A program made the position numbers and the translations under genes. DNA of 64,000 nt. Origin: Chaetoderma sp. LZ-2023a (lineage: Eukaryota; Mollusca; Caudofoveata; Chaetodermatida; Chaetodermatidae). Positions 10,660-22,439 of the stretch are shown here, piece by piece. Under the pieces are notes generated by a model that saw nothing but the letters and a program-made list of their open reading frames with translations, was not told where the DNA came from and ran no database searches. Where the stretch lies: contig CM067363.1 of assembly GCA_034401795.1 (NCBI GenBank), forward strand, positions 30,261,855 through 30,325,854, in the 5' to 3' direction. How positions within the stretch are numbered: the stretch's first letter is position 1; each line of letters opens with the position of its first letter.

Positions 10660-13440
10660 TGTTTTAATAAAAGAGGAAACCCATACTACTACAATATATA
10701 GGGGGTAATACAAATATATAATACAAAGACGTCAGGGAAAGAGCTAAACAATAAATAAATAGTGTCCCCTTTTGAAACCCTGACACCTACCAACAAATAT
10801 ACGAATAGATAGTAGTCGTATATTTGTTAGTTTGAACCACTTTTTAAGTGGTTCACTAACACCTAACCGATTAAAGTGGTTCCCTAATGCATACTAACAT
10901 ATTACAGTCGTATATTTGTTAGTCTGTTCGAGTTGACCGGGGACAGCCAACTGACTATAAAGATTTATATAATCAAAGTACTAGGCTTGCGCTTACAACT
11001 GACAAAGGAATAAAATCAACTCACTCAAGCGATCTTGCCAAAATATAATGCGCTAGCCAACGAACTATAGAAATAGCATACTGGCGCGGGAAGAAATGTA
11101 TTGCATTGACAATAAGACACATTAAGAAGCGTCCTATTAAATGGCGGAATCCGCCAGCTAAGAGGAGTGCCTTTAGTAAATGGAGACACAAAATGCGCTC
11201 CAACCAAGACAAGAATTTACAAATTAAACATAAAGTTTGAAAGGAAATACTGATACGAAATATATGTATAAAATTTATCTACAAAATCGCGCTAGAAACT
11301 AGCAAATTCGGGCAGCAATTGCAGGGCTAAATAAACTCGTGCGTTCACTTCGACTACTACTACTACTACTACCATAGAATTGCCAGGTTCGAACCCCACT
11401 CGGGTCGAAAAAATTGAAAAAGGCAATATTACATTCCAGATGATGAATGGGTTAGATACGAGTGCCAGTTCGTTGTTAAACACAGGGTTCATAGAACTAA
11501 TGCTTGACAATAATGAAAACTACTACTACTACTGCTGCTGCTGCTGTCTAACCTACCATTTAGTTATTAGAAACAGAAACTAGCTTTGGCCGCAAGTGGC
11601 AGGGATTCCTACCTATCATTAGTTACAGCTGTCCAACGGGCGCAGACACTTAGCTTCCCGTAGGTCGCTTTGAAAGAGCATCTACTTCCAGGGACAGTAT
11701 GCATACATGTTACATCACAACGCATCCGAATTTGATGAAAATCTGGCTACCCTGCTCCGCAACCACATAAAACACCACCTGGACAATGGCTACATTTTAC
11801 ATAAGCCCATTTGATCACTGACATATCATTAAGGCGGGGATAGAGAGGCAAGTATCCATCGCGCGCATCCTTCCGGTGAGGGCGTGGCAGATTCCAAGAT
11901 CCTTCCCAGACACTCCAACGAGTTAGATGGAGATGCGCGTCTCATCCGTCACCGATTCCTACGGATCTAACTTTTGACCTGTCGTTAGGATTAAGTTCCA
12001 ATGCACCCAGATATGCACTGTGAGCCGGTAAATAAACTAGCAAACTCACATTTATAACTATATGTTTTTGCAGTGCTTTCCTTCGTTGGTAGGGTTATCT
12101 AGATAACAAGTATCCGAGGATATGGGGGAGATGTATGTAAATCAGCACTTTAACCATCACCGCTCAAAAAACTCCGATAGTTTCCCCGGGTCGGATCCGA
12201 TAAACGTGCTAATGGGACGTCCAAACAATTAAGAGCCATGAGGCAGGTGGATCGTGGAAAGAGACAATAACTTGATATATATGAGGCCCTATAGGTATTT
12301 GGCCAATTTTACACAACCTTGCCAGAGTGTGGGGCTATATTATCGCAACAACCGGAAAAGAGGTGTACAATATATGTCTCCTAACAAATAGATTGCCCCT
12401 AACCACTTTAACCTATCCTATTGAGCTGAATAGTAAGGTTTAGTCGGTAGCATGCCAGGCTCAAACAATCAGAGCACGGACAGCGACCTCAGTGTAAAAG
12501 TGATGATGGCGGGAAAGGTGATGCAGATATAATGTTGCTGTTTAGTATCTCCTAGTGTACTGCAGTCCAAGTTTTCTACAATTAAACAAAACATATCAAC
12601 AAAATGGCTACCTGCCATATATATAACTAACCAATGCAATGAACAATGACAATTTATATAACAATTAATGAGGCAGTAAAGATCAGGTTGATGGACCTAA
12701 ATGGTGCGGTTAGTTAAAGCACCTACAGTAAATAAGGATAATATGAACAGTAATAAAGAAATTAAAACTTGCGGCCTTAGGACCGGGAAGGTACCTATTA
12801 GTCATCAGTACCATATACTGAAATAAATAATAATTAAATATATACTATGTATAGCTAGTTGAGCATCTTATAGTTACTTGCACGGAACAGGCTACTATGT
12901 TACAGAAATTGAGGCACTAACATATTCAAAGCGCGAGTCGACACATTCTCTGAGGCTGGACGAGTTTCCACATGCAGATCTCCGCAGCTGGTTCCCGCAA
13001 GAAGGTCTCCGCATGCTGACTGTAGGGTAGAGCTCAGGACAGTGAAGCAGAGCAGTAACGTAACATCTATTAGATAGTCTCTGTAAGTAAATCACAATTT
13101 ATGTGAAAATGAGAAAGTTTTGCGTCCAGTGACGGAAGTAGTAAAGTTGAAGGTTTACCCATAAGTAAGAGGGGCTTATAAAGTTTAAGCAGTTACATAA
13201 ACTGGCACATGGTGCGGGATGCATCGCATAGCTCTTGCGATGCACCTAGCAAAGTTCCACCAGACTGTGGCCAAAAGTTAATTAAACACACATGACATGC
13301 AGTGTGGAAGTTAGTGTCCACTTTTCAACGTGGTCGGCAGAGTCGTCAACCAAGAATCACCGTAGCTCTACATCATGTAGGATCAGATCCTGGGCCGCAA
13401 AAGGCCCTTTCCACAGGTGTTCCCTTTAGAAAAGTTAGGA
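10660..13440. other. Long stretch without an assigned gene
   Basis: Upstream of the LINE ORF1 on its own strand. It contains a CTA-triplet microsatellite (11355-11372), TACTAC/TGCTGC repeats (11520-11547), a GGTTCGAACCCC box-B-like word (11388) and short frames only. It may be the LINE 5' region plus older debris. Confidence 0.5.
10834..10856 (+). repeat. Short perfect hairpin
   Basis: GAACCACTT TTT AAGTGGTTC; GTCGTATATTTGTTAG lies before it and again at 10907, giving a short direct repeat around it. Confidence 0.6.
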
Positions 13441-13680
13441 AGCAGGAACCATCACTTTAATTAATTATCTTCCTCCCGGATGGCCATCCGAGAGCATCCA
13501 AAATTGCGTAATGCGGAAAGTCCGAAAACTGCTTTTACATGCGGGTGAGCTGAAAGCCACAAGGAACCATGGTGATATGTTGAATCTTCCGTCTGTGTTC
13601 CGGTCCACTCGTCTAGCCCGCACCTCCAGTCAGTTCTCGGTAGGTCGGTCTCCACGCCGACGATGCTCCTGATCCTCAAT

Positions 13681-13792
13681 TTTTCACCCCTTTTATACTC
13701 GCTGTGACATCGGAGCTGGGCGCCTCAACCAATCAGTGGTCGGGCACCAGCCAATCAGTGTGCTAGTATACTAGTGACGTATAGACCACGTG
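13681..13792 (-). promoter_or_regulatory. Minus-strand TATA/CCAAT promoter
   Basis: On the minus strand GAGTATAAAAGGGG (13686-13700) is preceded by two CCAAT-type boxes in inverted form (GATTGG, 13729-13734 and 13751-13756), a TACGTCAC CRE-like site (about 13774) and CACGTG (13787-13792), all at typical distances. Transcription would start near 13660 and run towards the LINE. It could belong to a retroelement LTR or an unseen gene; no partner LTR was found. Confidence 0.6.
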
Positions 13793-13799
13793 TACAATA

Positions 13800-14280
13800 T
13801 CACTATTTATTTAGTTTAATATATACACGCGATTACGACGTTATAGCAATATTCTGAGTATAATGTAGCGGGGAGCTTCGACGATAACTCAGCCATTTCT
13901 GGGCCGATTTTAAAACGGTTTACGGTTTTAGAAAGCTCGTTTAATTCTGGTCCTGATCGGTACCAAGAACACCGAGAACTGATGAATTATAAGTATTTGC
14001 GAATACCTACTCGGTACACTATGGGCATGCACTTGCTTCCAATTCCGAGACGTGTTGTCAGGGAAGCTCTGACATACGTGCATGCGCACCACACGTTTTA
14101 TCGGACTTACCCGATTTTGATGAGTAGCCTCTCTTATAGGGCTTATGTACATGTACTATCCTACCCACGGAGGGCGTGCTTGGAGCGAATCCGGAGCAGC
14201 CGTTCCGCACCCAGCTTTGCTGGGATGGTCAGTACCCATCCGGTCGGTCCCCGTCCAGTCGGTCCACGCTACACCAGCAA
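13800..14280. other. No gene seen; upstream of the minus-strand promoter
   Basis: Short frames only. CGATCGGTACC-like and GGTCGGTCC/CCGGTCGG repeats at 14235-14270. Nothing assignable. Confidence 0.4.
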
Positions 14281-14615
14281 TTGGCATCTAGGTGGTCATT
14301 AAACGTATAGGGATCTCTTAATCCAGGTGGTCAATGTTGGCAATTAACATCTAGGTGGTCGGTAGATACATGTGGTCAGGATAGGGTGGTTCACATTGAT
14401 ATTAAGTAGCATTGCCGTATTAATTGGCATAAGTGTTCAATAAATATGGTGGCCAGTGTAGGGTGGACTACATTTGCAAGAGGTATTAATTTGGCATATG
14501 TGGTCCCTTAATGAAAGTGACCCGTGTAGAGTTGACAACACTGTCAAGTGATATTATAATTGGTATAGGTGGTCTCTTAATACAAGTGGGCGGTCAAGAG
14601 TGGACCACATTCAGC
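14280..14615 (+). repeat. Degenerate tandem repeat with AGGTGGTC words
   Basis: AGGTGGTCATTAA, AGGTGGTCAATG, AGGTGGTCGGTAG, TGGTCTCTTAAT and AATTGGCATA recur every 40-100 bp. Similar words occur at 1320-1460. Confidence 0.6.
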
Positions 14616-14628
14616 AAATAATATTGTT

Positions 14629-14802
14629 AACTCGTCCCAATCACCAACCTTTTAAAACTCTACTCATCCCATCTAGGAAAGTCGACTCGTCCTAAAATAA
14701 TATACCAACTCGCCCATTTCGAAATAGGGACGAGTTGACTTATTTCTTCTGGACGACTTGACTTTCCTAGATGGGGAAAGTTGGGAGATGGGACGACTTG
14801 AC
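14629..14802 (+). repeat. Hairpin repeat (GACTCGTCC arms)
   Basis: CATCTAGGAAAGTCGACTCG and GACGACTTGACTTTCCTAGATG are inverted, around CAACTCGCCCATTTCGAAA. A short foldback element of unknown family. Confidence 0.7.
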
Positions 14803-14939
14803 TGGCATTCATGATTGCATTCATGAAATTCGAGATGACTGCAGTGTCTGAGCTATTCTAGAGACCTATAGAAATGATTGAACCAACAGGCTGCTCTATG
14901 CCCACCCCGCACCCCTCAACTCAATAATTTCTGGACTGA

Positions 14940-15303
14940 GAGCCTAAAAAAAGACTGCTAACAGAAATCCACCTTGTGCTACCTTGATGCAGCAGCATGT
15001 AAAATCAGAACCACACATCATGTATGGAACTCTGTGCAAGCCATGACCGGCGGAGTTAAAATGGCGCTCACAAAGTCTAGGCTCTTGACTGGTACACACA
15101 TGTTCCAATCCATGAAAGCAAAGTTCAGCAACTGCACTGTAAGTGCTACAGGTCCTGTATGTGGGCTAGAGGATGCGACCACAGTCTACTTCCTTACATC
15201 ATGCCCAATCACTAAATCCATCAGAGGACAACATATTGCACTAATCAAACTAGCAGTTGTGAAAGAGTTCGGTCTCAGCCTGGAACAAGATCTCGCAACA
15301 TAA
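14940..15303 (+). pseudogene. LINE ORF2 C-terminal fragment (lineage 2, diverged copy)
   Basis: Reads STLCYLDAAACKI, then RLLTGTHMFQSMKAKF, then CPVC-like GPVCGLEDATTVYFLTSCP, the zinc-finger-like tail found after RT in several LINE clades. It aligns motif for motif with the tail at 16700-17040 but is strongly diverged. The first Cys of the finger is changed (TGPVC). It stops at TAA 15301. Confidence 0.6.
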
Positions 15304-15639
15304 GCACATCATCATTCAGCCCATAATAGATTGCAGAAAACTATTAAATATTCACTCCTTATCAAGAAATAACAATCTGACATGCATATTAGAATCCTTA
15401 AGCCGCACTCTCATTCACACTCTACACAGAAAGAGACTGCAATATGTATCCTGACTTCTCATTATCCAGACTGTATCTAATCTACGAAAAGGTGTACATG
15501 TAGAAATTGTCGCTGCATTTAACTTGAACTGCACTTGAAAATGTAACTAAAACAGTCGTTCAATGCAAACTAATTTACTTTCATAACTTACAATATAACA
15601 TTACATTTGTACATAGCAGTTACCAGCGACGGGTCTCCT

Positions 15640-17118
15640 ACAACAGGAGGAATTTACAGAGCAAGAAGAAGTCCAGGGAATAACAGGGAAACTATGGACA
15701 ATTGCTAGCAACATGTACACAGATATAACATCAGCTGTCAAATGGAGTGGTAACATTTCCAAAACAATCACTGAGAACCAAGGAATCAGACAGGGTGGTG
15801 AAACATCCGCTATCTATTTAACAGCCGCAGTAATCCATTACTAAGAAAATATGAAGATCATCCAGCTGGATTCAGAATTGGAAATATTTCAACATGTGCT
15901 GTCATGTGTGCAGATGATCGTGCTCTGATGGCTACCACTCCAACTTCAATACAACTTCTTACCAATAAAGCACAGATAGACGCAGCTAATGAATTCTACC
16001 TCTTCAGCAGTACTAAAATAAAACACATGGCAATGAGAAGTACAAAAGCAGCATCCATATTACTCAATGGTGAACAGCTCGGTAATACAAAGGAAGAGAC
16101 ATATCTCAGAGTAGTTAGAACATCAGATGCCAGTAACACGCGCACAATAGAGGCTAAAATTGGATCCTCAAGAAAGGCACCATATTCACTCATGGGAGCA
16201 GGCCTACATGGATTAAATAGTTTGAACCCATTAATCTCAAAACAGCTCTATGACATCCATGTGACCCCCATTCTTCTACATGGTCTTGAGTGACTTATAC
16301 TCACTCAGACTGAACTTGAAAAGCTGGAGAATTTCTATTGGTCACAACTGAAAGCAATTCAGCATCTGCCAGTTTCAACTGCAAATACAGCTAACTACAT
16401 ACTCTTAGGAACACTACCACTTGAGGAAGAGCTGCACAAAAGAATACTAAACTTCTTCATACAAATGTCACATCGTCAAAATTTTGTTGGAAGAGAGGTT
16501 TTAGAAAGGCAATTGGCTGTGAAACTACCATCATCCAATAGCTGGACTGTAAAGCTAAAGAAAATCATTCAGCAGTATGAACTACCTTCTGCATACTTCC
16601 TTCTAGAAAACACCCCTACTAAGGCAACATGGAAGAAGACAGTCACGTCAAATGTAAACAACTACTGGGAAAACAAACTAAAGGACGAAGCTGCAAATAA
16701 AAGCACTCTACAGTACTTGAACATGGATACCTATAAGATCGGTGTACCACACATAGCATGGAGAAGCTGTGAGACAGATAAAACCTCAATCTACAAAGCT
16801 ACAGTGAAAGTAAGACTACTCATGCAGAGATATCATCTCTTCAGAGGCCCAACCAGGAACAGAGGAGGAGCAGTAAAATGTCAGCTATGCAGCCATCACA
16901 GAGAAGATCTGCAGCACTTCCTTATCGACTGCCAAGAGCTAGAGCATATCAGACAGCCATATCTCATAAAAATACGAAAACTACTAAAGCGACTCAACAT
17001 CAGCATGAACAGTGAGCACTATATGCAGGCTATTCTAGATACTAACAAGCTATCAGACACCAATCTAGAAACATTCGAAAAAAATTATCAAGAGAACTCT
17101 GCTACAGTCTACACTTAA
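15640..17118 (+). pseudogene. LINE reverse transcriptase (lineage 2), palm to C-terminal zinc finger, frameshifted
   Basis: RT motif B is seen as NQGIRQGGETSA near 15780-15815 and motif C as MCADDRALM near 15904 (YADD with Tyr changed to Cys). Thumb and connection sequences continue (KAPYSLMGAGLHGLNSLNP, HVTPILLHGLE) to TGA 16291, then after the stop to the tail with CQLCSHHREDLQHFLIDC, a C-x2-C...H-x4-C finger. Several stops and shifts make it inactive. Only the 3' half of ORF2 remains. Confidence 0.8.
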
Positions 17119-17124
17119 AACGTT

Positions 17125-17426
17125 AAGTGGTTAATGCTGAAAGGCGAAATTCAATTCAATTCAAGTAAACTTTATTTGCCTATTTATAGTATTACTTACA
17201 AAATGCATATAGGTGGCCCATCAAAGGCAGAGCCTATGCGGTGATGGGCCCTTACATATAACATTTATATCGTCAAGTCACAGGCATTTGAAGTTTACCT
17301 GCCTATTTCATATTATTAGCATATTTCATATACTACTATATATATAATACACAAGATGGTCAACGGAGATCACGGAAACATGCATGAACAAAAACAGAGC
17401 AAAAATCTTAGTTCTAAGCCCTAAGT
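17125..17426 (-). repeat. Short interspersed repeat, copy 1 (LINE/SINE 3'-end type)
   Basis: About 300 bp from GGTTAATGCTGAAAGGCG to CTTAGTTCTAAGCC. Read on the minus strand it ends in GAATTGAATTGAATT, the short tandem 3' tail of many LINE/SINE ends. The same sequence recurs at 18328-18619. Confidence 0.7.
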
Positions 17427-17428
17427 TC

Positions 17429-17901
17429 TACAGTACTTGAACGTGGATACCTATAAGATCGGTGTACCACACATAGCATCGAGAAGCTGCGAGACAGATA
17501 AAACCTCAATCTACAAAGCTACAGTGAAAGTAAGACTACTCATGCAGAGATATCATCTCTTCAGAGGCCCAACCAGGAACAGAGGAGGAGCAGTAAAATG
17601 TCAGCTATGCAGCCATCACAGAGAAGATCTGCAGCACTTCCTTATCGACTGCCAAGAGCTAGAGCATATCAGACAGCCATATCTAATAAAAATACGAAAA
17701 CTACTAAAGCGACTCAACATCAGCATAAACAGTGAGCACTATATGCAGGCTATTCTAGATGCTAACAAGCTATCAGACACCAATCTACAAAACATTCGAA
17801 AAATTATCAAGAGAACTCCGCTACAGTCTACACTTAAAACGTTCATCACTTGTGAACACATCATCTGTTGGAACTCTGTTAACCCATTAAAATCAGTCTA
17901 A
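17429..17901 (+). pseudogene. Second, nearly identical copy of the LINE lineage-2 tail
   Basis: From CAGTACTTGAAC onward it repeats the tail at 16707-17110 with only a few substitutions, including the CQLC...DC finger. It runs further at the 3' end (KTFITCEHIICWNSVNPLKS) to TAA 17899. The first copy is cut after CACTTAAAACGTT by the repeat at 17125-17426. High identity indicates a recent duplication. Confidence 0.85.
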
Positions 17902-18327
17902 AAGACTCTACTGAACTACACATTTAAAGTCACAACACATGACAAATCCTGCGGTTTGAACATTGACATTCGACGAAAATTCAATGGTCAATTCCTTGTG
18001 CATAGATCTATATACCTATCGCGATGTGTACAGTTAACCTGATATGTACAGTTAAAGTTATAATATAATAGAAACTACTCCGTCACTGAGGTTCGCCTAA
18101 AGGATTCTGAAGCCCTGGATCATGTTCGAGAGGCGGTATCTACACAACAAGAAGAAGAAAGCCAAAATATAAACCAGAAAATGGCGTTTATTAACAAAAT
18201 GTTTGTCGTTTTCATTAATGCTAAGGTGAAAGTGCATCTGTAATATCATGTTTAAAGTTTTATATAAGTCATTCTTAAATAATATCATCTATGTATCCAG
18301 TTTGTGTACCTATTACCAGTTTTCGTT

Positions 18328-18619
18328 AATGGTTAATGCTGAAAGGCGAAATTCAATGCAAGTAAACTTTATTTGCCTATTTATAGTATTACTTACAAAA
18401 TGCATATAGGTGGCCCATCAAAGGCAGGGCCTATGCGGTGACGGGCCCTTACATATAACATTTATATTGTCTAGTCACAGGCATTTGAAGTTTACCCGCC
18501 TATTTCATATTATTAGCATATTTCATATACTACTATATATATAATACACAAGGTGGTCAACGGAGATCACGGAAACACGCATGAACAAAAACAGAGCAAA
18601 AATCTTAGTTCTAAGCCTC
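18328..18619 (-). repeat. Short interspersed repeat, copy 2
   Basis: Nearly identical to 17125-17426 apart from a shorter tail repeat and scattered changes. Its end at TTCTAAGCC is where the DIRS element begins. Confidence 0.75.
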
Positions 18620-18752
18620 TCCGTTCGGGATGATGGCGGTGTATCGTGTCCGTTATATCTGTCTAACACATCGACGTTGGTTTTGCATCGCTGCTACAAA
18701 TTATATTAACTTTATTACATTTTTTTTAAAGTGAATTGTAAATGTTTCAGAT

Positions 18753-19539
18753 GACGGGTGTGGCTGGCCAGGCGTGGTACTCGCCTATCTCGCCTGGTCT
18801 GGTGGTCAGACATGGGGTGCCGTTGGCGCCCGTGTTTGGCCACGGTTCTTCACGGGTACGCACGGTTTTCCGGCACTGGTGGATAAAGCTCTGGTACACC
18901 ATGATGAAGTCCTGTCCCTATGTGATGAGAGGCTGAGGGCAGCAATGAGTGCTGTCAACCACTCTTATCGCCTTCTTCAGTCGGTGTGGGCTGAAGCGGG
19001 GGCAGGCCACCCTGTGCCACCTGTGGCGCTTTCATGCGTTAATGACAGCCTGGTGCTGTCTATGGACGCATTGGCAAGGGTGCAAGCGTGTGTGATGAAG
19101 TCCAGGAGGCAGATGGTCCTTGACCATATGCGTCCAGCTACTGCCGTCAGGGAGCGTCTTCTTGGGACGCCCCTTACAGGCCCTAGCATCTTTGGTGGCC
19201 AAGCGCGGGCCATCTTAGAGGACACGGCCAGCATCACGCAGAATCGGTTGGCGGTTAATCTGCAGCTAGAGCTAGTACGTCAAGCACACGCACTAGGCTG
19301 TAACCAAGCCGCTAACTGGGCAACCTTCTAAGAAGCAGAAAAAGCATAAAAGCAAGGCGAAAGCTAAGCCTAGTGCTGCTTCTGCTTCTACTGGGTCTTT
19401 TCAGCCACCTCCAGCGAAGAAGGCCAAGAAGGTTGTGGAGGCCCCTACCCTCCCCAATGTTGCTCCTGATCGCCCGAGAGGCGGGAAGGGGAAGGGTAAG
19501 TCCTCAAAGGGTGGAAAGAAGGGAGCGGATCGTACCTGA
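18753..19539 (+). pseudogene. DIRS Gag-like ORF, frameshifted
   Basis: One frame runs to 19331 with a helical, Leu/Ala-rich region (FPALVDKALVHHDEVLSL and so on). After a shift near 19320 the frame continues as SKKQKKHKSKAKAKPSAAS and GGKGKGKSSKGGKKGADRT to TGA 19537-19539. Such a Lys-rich tail is typical of DIRS ORF1. No clean ATG in this frame was found. Confidence 0.6.
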
Positions 19540-19565
19540 GGGTACGAGGGCTCCCTTCGTATCTG

Positions 19566-21435
19566 CCTGGACTGCACCTGTGTAACAGGAACAGCGGTGC
19601 CAGTTAGACCGGCCAAGCCTAGACCAAAATGGTTCTCACTCTCTTGTCAAGAGAGGGGGGGGGAGCGGATCGCGAGCCAGACACCCCCATTAGGCGTCAA
19701 TGTGTCTATAGTGGGTGGAAGGCGTTTCGTAGAGGCTTGGCGAGGTGTGACATCAGACAGTCTGGTCCTGGGATGGTTATCCCAGGGGTACATGCCGGAG
19801 TGGTGGGATTTTCCACCACAGAATCTGTCTTTGGCACCTGTCTGGACACCCGTACCAAGGGAACCAGACAAGTTAGAAGCCATTCAAAACGAAGTGTCAG
19901 GTTTGCTTCTGAAGGGAGCAATAAAACCAGGAAACCGGAACACTCCAGGCTTCTATTCAAACATGTTCCTTGTCCCCAAGAGCACAGGGGGATGGAGACC
20001 CGTACTCAATCTCAGGCCATTAAATTGGTTTATCCATACACCTCGGTTTCAGATGGAAACTCTGAGGTCGGTAATGGTAGGATTGAGGAAGGGAATGTGG
20101 TGTGTATCGATCGATCTGAAAGATGCATATTTCCACATTCCAATGAACAGGAGTTGTCACAGGTTTCTGAGATTTGCGTTTCAGAATCAAGTATGGGAGT
20201 TCATAGTCCTCCCATTCGGCCTGTCGAGTGTGTCCTTGTGGTGACAATGTATCTCAGAAAAGAGAACGTGGCGCTTCACACCTACATAGACGATTGGCTG
20301 ATCAAAGCAGACACATCAGCCAGGTTGGAGGTGGATACTGCTCTGACTCTGAGGTTACTTTCAGATCTAGGCTGGGTAGTCAACAAGGAGAAATCCGAGT
20401 TGACACCCACTCAACAGTTCGTTTATTTAGGGATGCGATTCGATCTCGAGGAGGGCAGGGTTTACCCGTCAGAGCCCAGAGTGGTGTCTCTGTTAGCCAT
20501 CCTCAAGAGTTTTCGATTGGGAAACCACATTCAGGCGAGGCGGTTTCTTCAGATGCTTGGCATGATGGTCTCCATGGAGCAGGTAATCCTGTACGCTGCT
20601 CTGATTCGAAGACCTATCCAGTTATATCTGATGTCTCTGTGGAAACAGAGAACAGAAACCCTGTCAAAGCTGGTGCCAGTTTTGGAGCCAATAATGTCGC
20701 ATCTTGCATGGTGGAAAAAGCGTCAGAATCTCCTAGTAGGGTTTCGCTGCACCTACCCCACCCCCAGCTGTCCGTGTACACAGATGCATTGCTGGAGGGA
20801 TGGGGGGGCCTGCCTGGGAGAACACCAGGTCTCGGGCACATGGACTCTCCAAGAGAGCCAGCTGCATATCAATCTGTTGGAAATGATGGCAGTGGAACTG
20901 GCATTGGAAAAGTTTCTTCCAAAAGTCAGGGGCAAGGCGATATTGATATGGTCGGACAACTCGACGGTAGTATCATACATAAATCGCCAAGGCGGGACCA
21001 AGTCACCCACACTATGTATCAAAGTGTGGCACTTGATTCAATGGTGCAGGAATTACTCGGTTGTTTTGAAAGCAGCTCACATTCCTGGGCGATTGAATAT
21101 TCTGGCGGATGCTTTGTCTCGGAGACAGAGAATTCTGCCAACAGAATGGTCTCTCAACCCTCCAGTTCTTCACAGGATCTTCGAGCATTGGGGCAAACCC
21201 AACGTGGACTTGTTCGCCACAAAGGAAAATGCTCAAATCATGACTTATGTCTCTCCGATAAGCTGGAGAGGGATGCACGCTTACGTGTACCCACCCACCA
21301 TTCTTCTACCGAAGATATTGGTGAAGATCAGGGAGGAACCGTGCCTGGTCCTGCTAATAGCGGCATTTTGGCCCAGCAGGGCGTGGTTCACGGATCTTCT
21401 AGATCTGCTGGTGGAAAATCCAGTGCGTAGATGTT
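19566..21435 (+). pseudogene. DIRS reverse transcriptase-RNase H, frameshifted
   Basis: RT fingers (GFYSNMFLVPKSTGGWRPV), motif A (VSIDLKDAYFHIPM) and motif B (EFIVLPFGLSS) lie in one frame to about 20225. Motif C, HTYIDDWLIKAD, lies in another. RNase H begins LSVYTDALLEGWGG after a shift near 20740 and returns to the previous frame near the G-run at 20800-20806, continuing HINLLEMMAVELALEK, LIWSDNSTVVSYIN and HIPGRLNILADALSRR. VDLFAT follows. At least three indels inactivate it. Confidence 0.9.
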
Positions 21436-22439
21436 ATCAAACAACGTTCCACGTCGGAGGGCTTTTCTCGACAAGCTGCAGATTTCATCGCAGCTGCGAG
21501 AAGGAGGTCAACCTTCAAGTCATATAACAACAAAGTTAACAGATTTGCAGACTGGTGTGAAGGAAAGGGTATTGATACCTTTCAATCCACTATTCAGCAA
21601 ATAGCAGACTTTCTCTGTGAGCTGTTCTTTTCAGGACTAGTTCCTGTCACAATTGCTGGATACAAGTCAGCTTTGGCATCAGTTATCCCTTGTCTAGCCA
21701 ACAGGGATAGTGCAGAGGTGACCCAGTTGAATGTGATGGTGAAGGGAATGAGCAATCTCCGACCGAGATAACCGGTAGTCATTCCAGCCTGGAGTCCATC
21801 TTTAGTGCTTAATGTACTGGCCAAGCACCCTTTCGAACCGTTACGTTCGGCTAGTCTAAAGCATTTGACTCTAAAGGCGGTCTTTCTATTGGCAGCTTCC
21901 TCAGCTAGAAGGCGCAGTGAGATCCATGCACTTTCAGCAGAGAGGGACCGATTTATTGTCTCCGGAGAGGGTCTGCGTCTACTGCCAAGAGCAGAGTTTA
22001 TGTCAAAGAATCAATCGTCGAGATATCCTGGCAAACCGATCATTATACCGAAACTAACTAGGTTTGATCGTGATGCCAGGGTCTGGTGCCCAGTCCATGC
22101 TTTGACTAAGTACAAAAAACGGACAGACTCGTTACGGTCGAATGATAGACATCTGTGGATCTGCCATAAGGAGCCATATGGCGCCGCATCCATGGATTCT
22201 ATCTCTCGTTGGGTAGTCGAATGCATTCAGACTACCCATGAGATTGTGACTGGGCACAATGTGCAAGGGCACACAATGTTAGAGGAATAGCCGCCTCGAC
22301 CACCCTTTACAATGGTGTTCCGTTAGAGGACATCATAGCTGTTGCACAATGGCACTGTGAGTCCTCTTTCATGGATTACTATATGAGGGATGTGTCAGAC
22401 TCCGCCAATCCACTCGCTTTAGCTGTTTTGAAACGATAG
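21430..22439 (+). pseudogene. DIRS tyrosine recombinase, stop and frameshift
   Basis: The N-terminal core-binding part reads RSTFKSYNNKVNRFADWC and GYKSALASVIP. A stop follows RPR near 21770. The catalytic part has Arg in SSARRRSEIHAL, HxxR in AHNVRGIAAS after a shift near 22262, His in AQWHCESSF, and the nucleophile region MDYYMRD, ending LALAVLKR at TAG 22437-22439. All tyrosine recombinase catalytic residues can still be recognised. It runs on directly from the RT-RNase H region. Confidence 0.88.

Noticed and set aside
11380..11405. GGTTCGAACCCC resembling a tRNA T-arm/box B
   Set aside because: No acceptor stem, anticodon arm or box A at a proper distance could be folded around it.
13461..13679. 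A 72-codon minus-strand frame just downstream of the TATA promoter
   Set aside because: It has no ATG start and no recognisable domain; it may simply be untranslated leader.
20228..21430. A 400-codon + strand frame within the DIRS element
   Set aside because: It is mostly the wrong frame over the RT-RNase H region; only a short stretch (LSVYTDALLEGWGG) belongs to the true protein after a frameshift.
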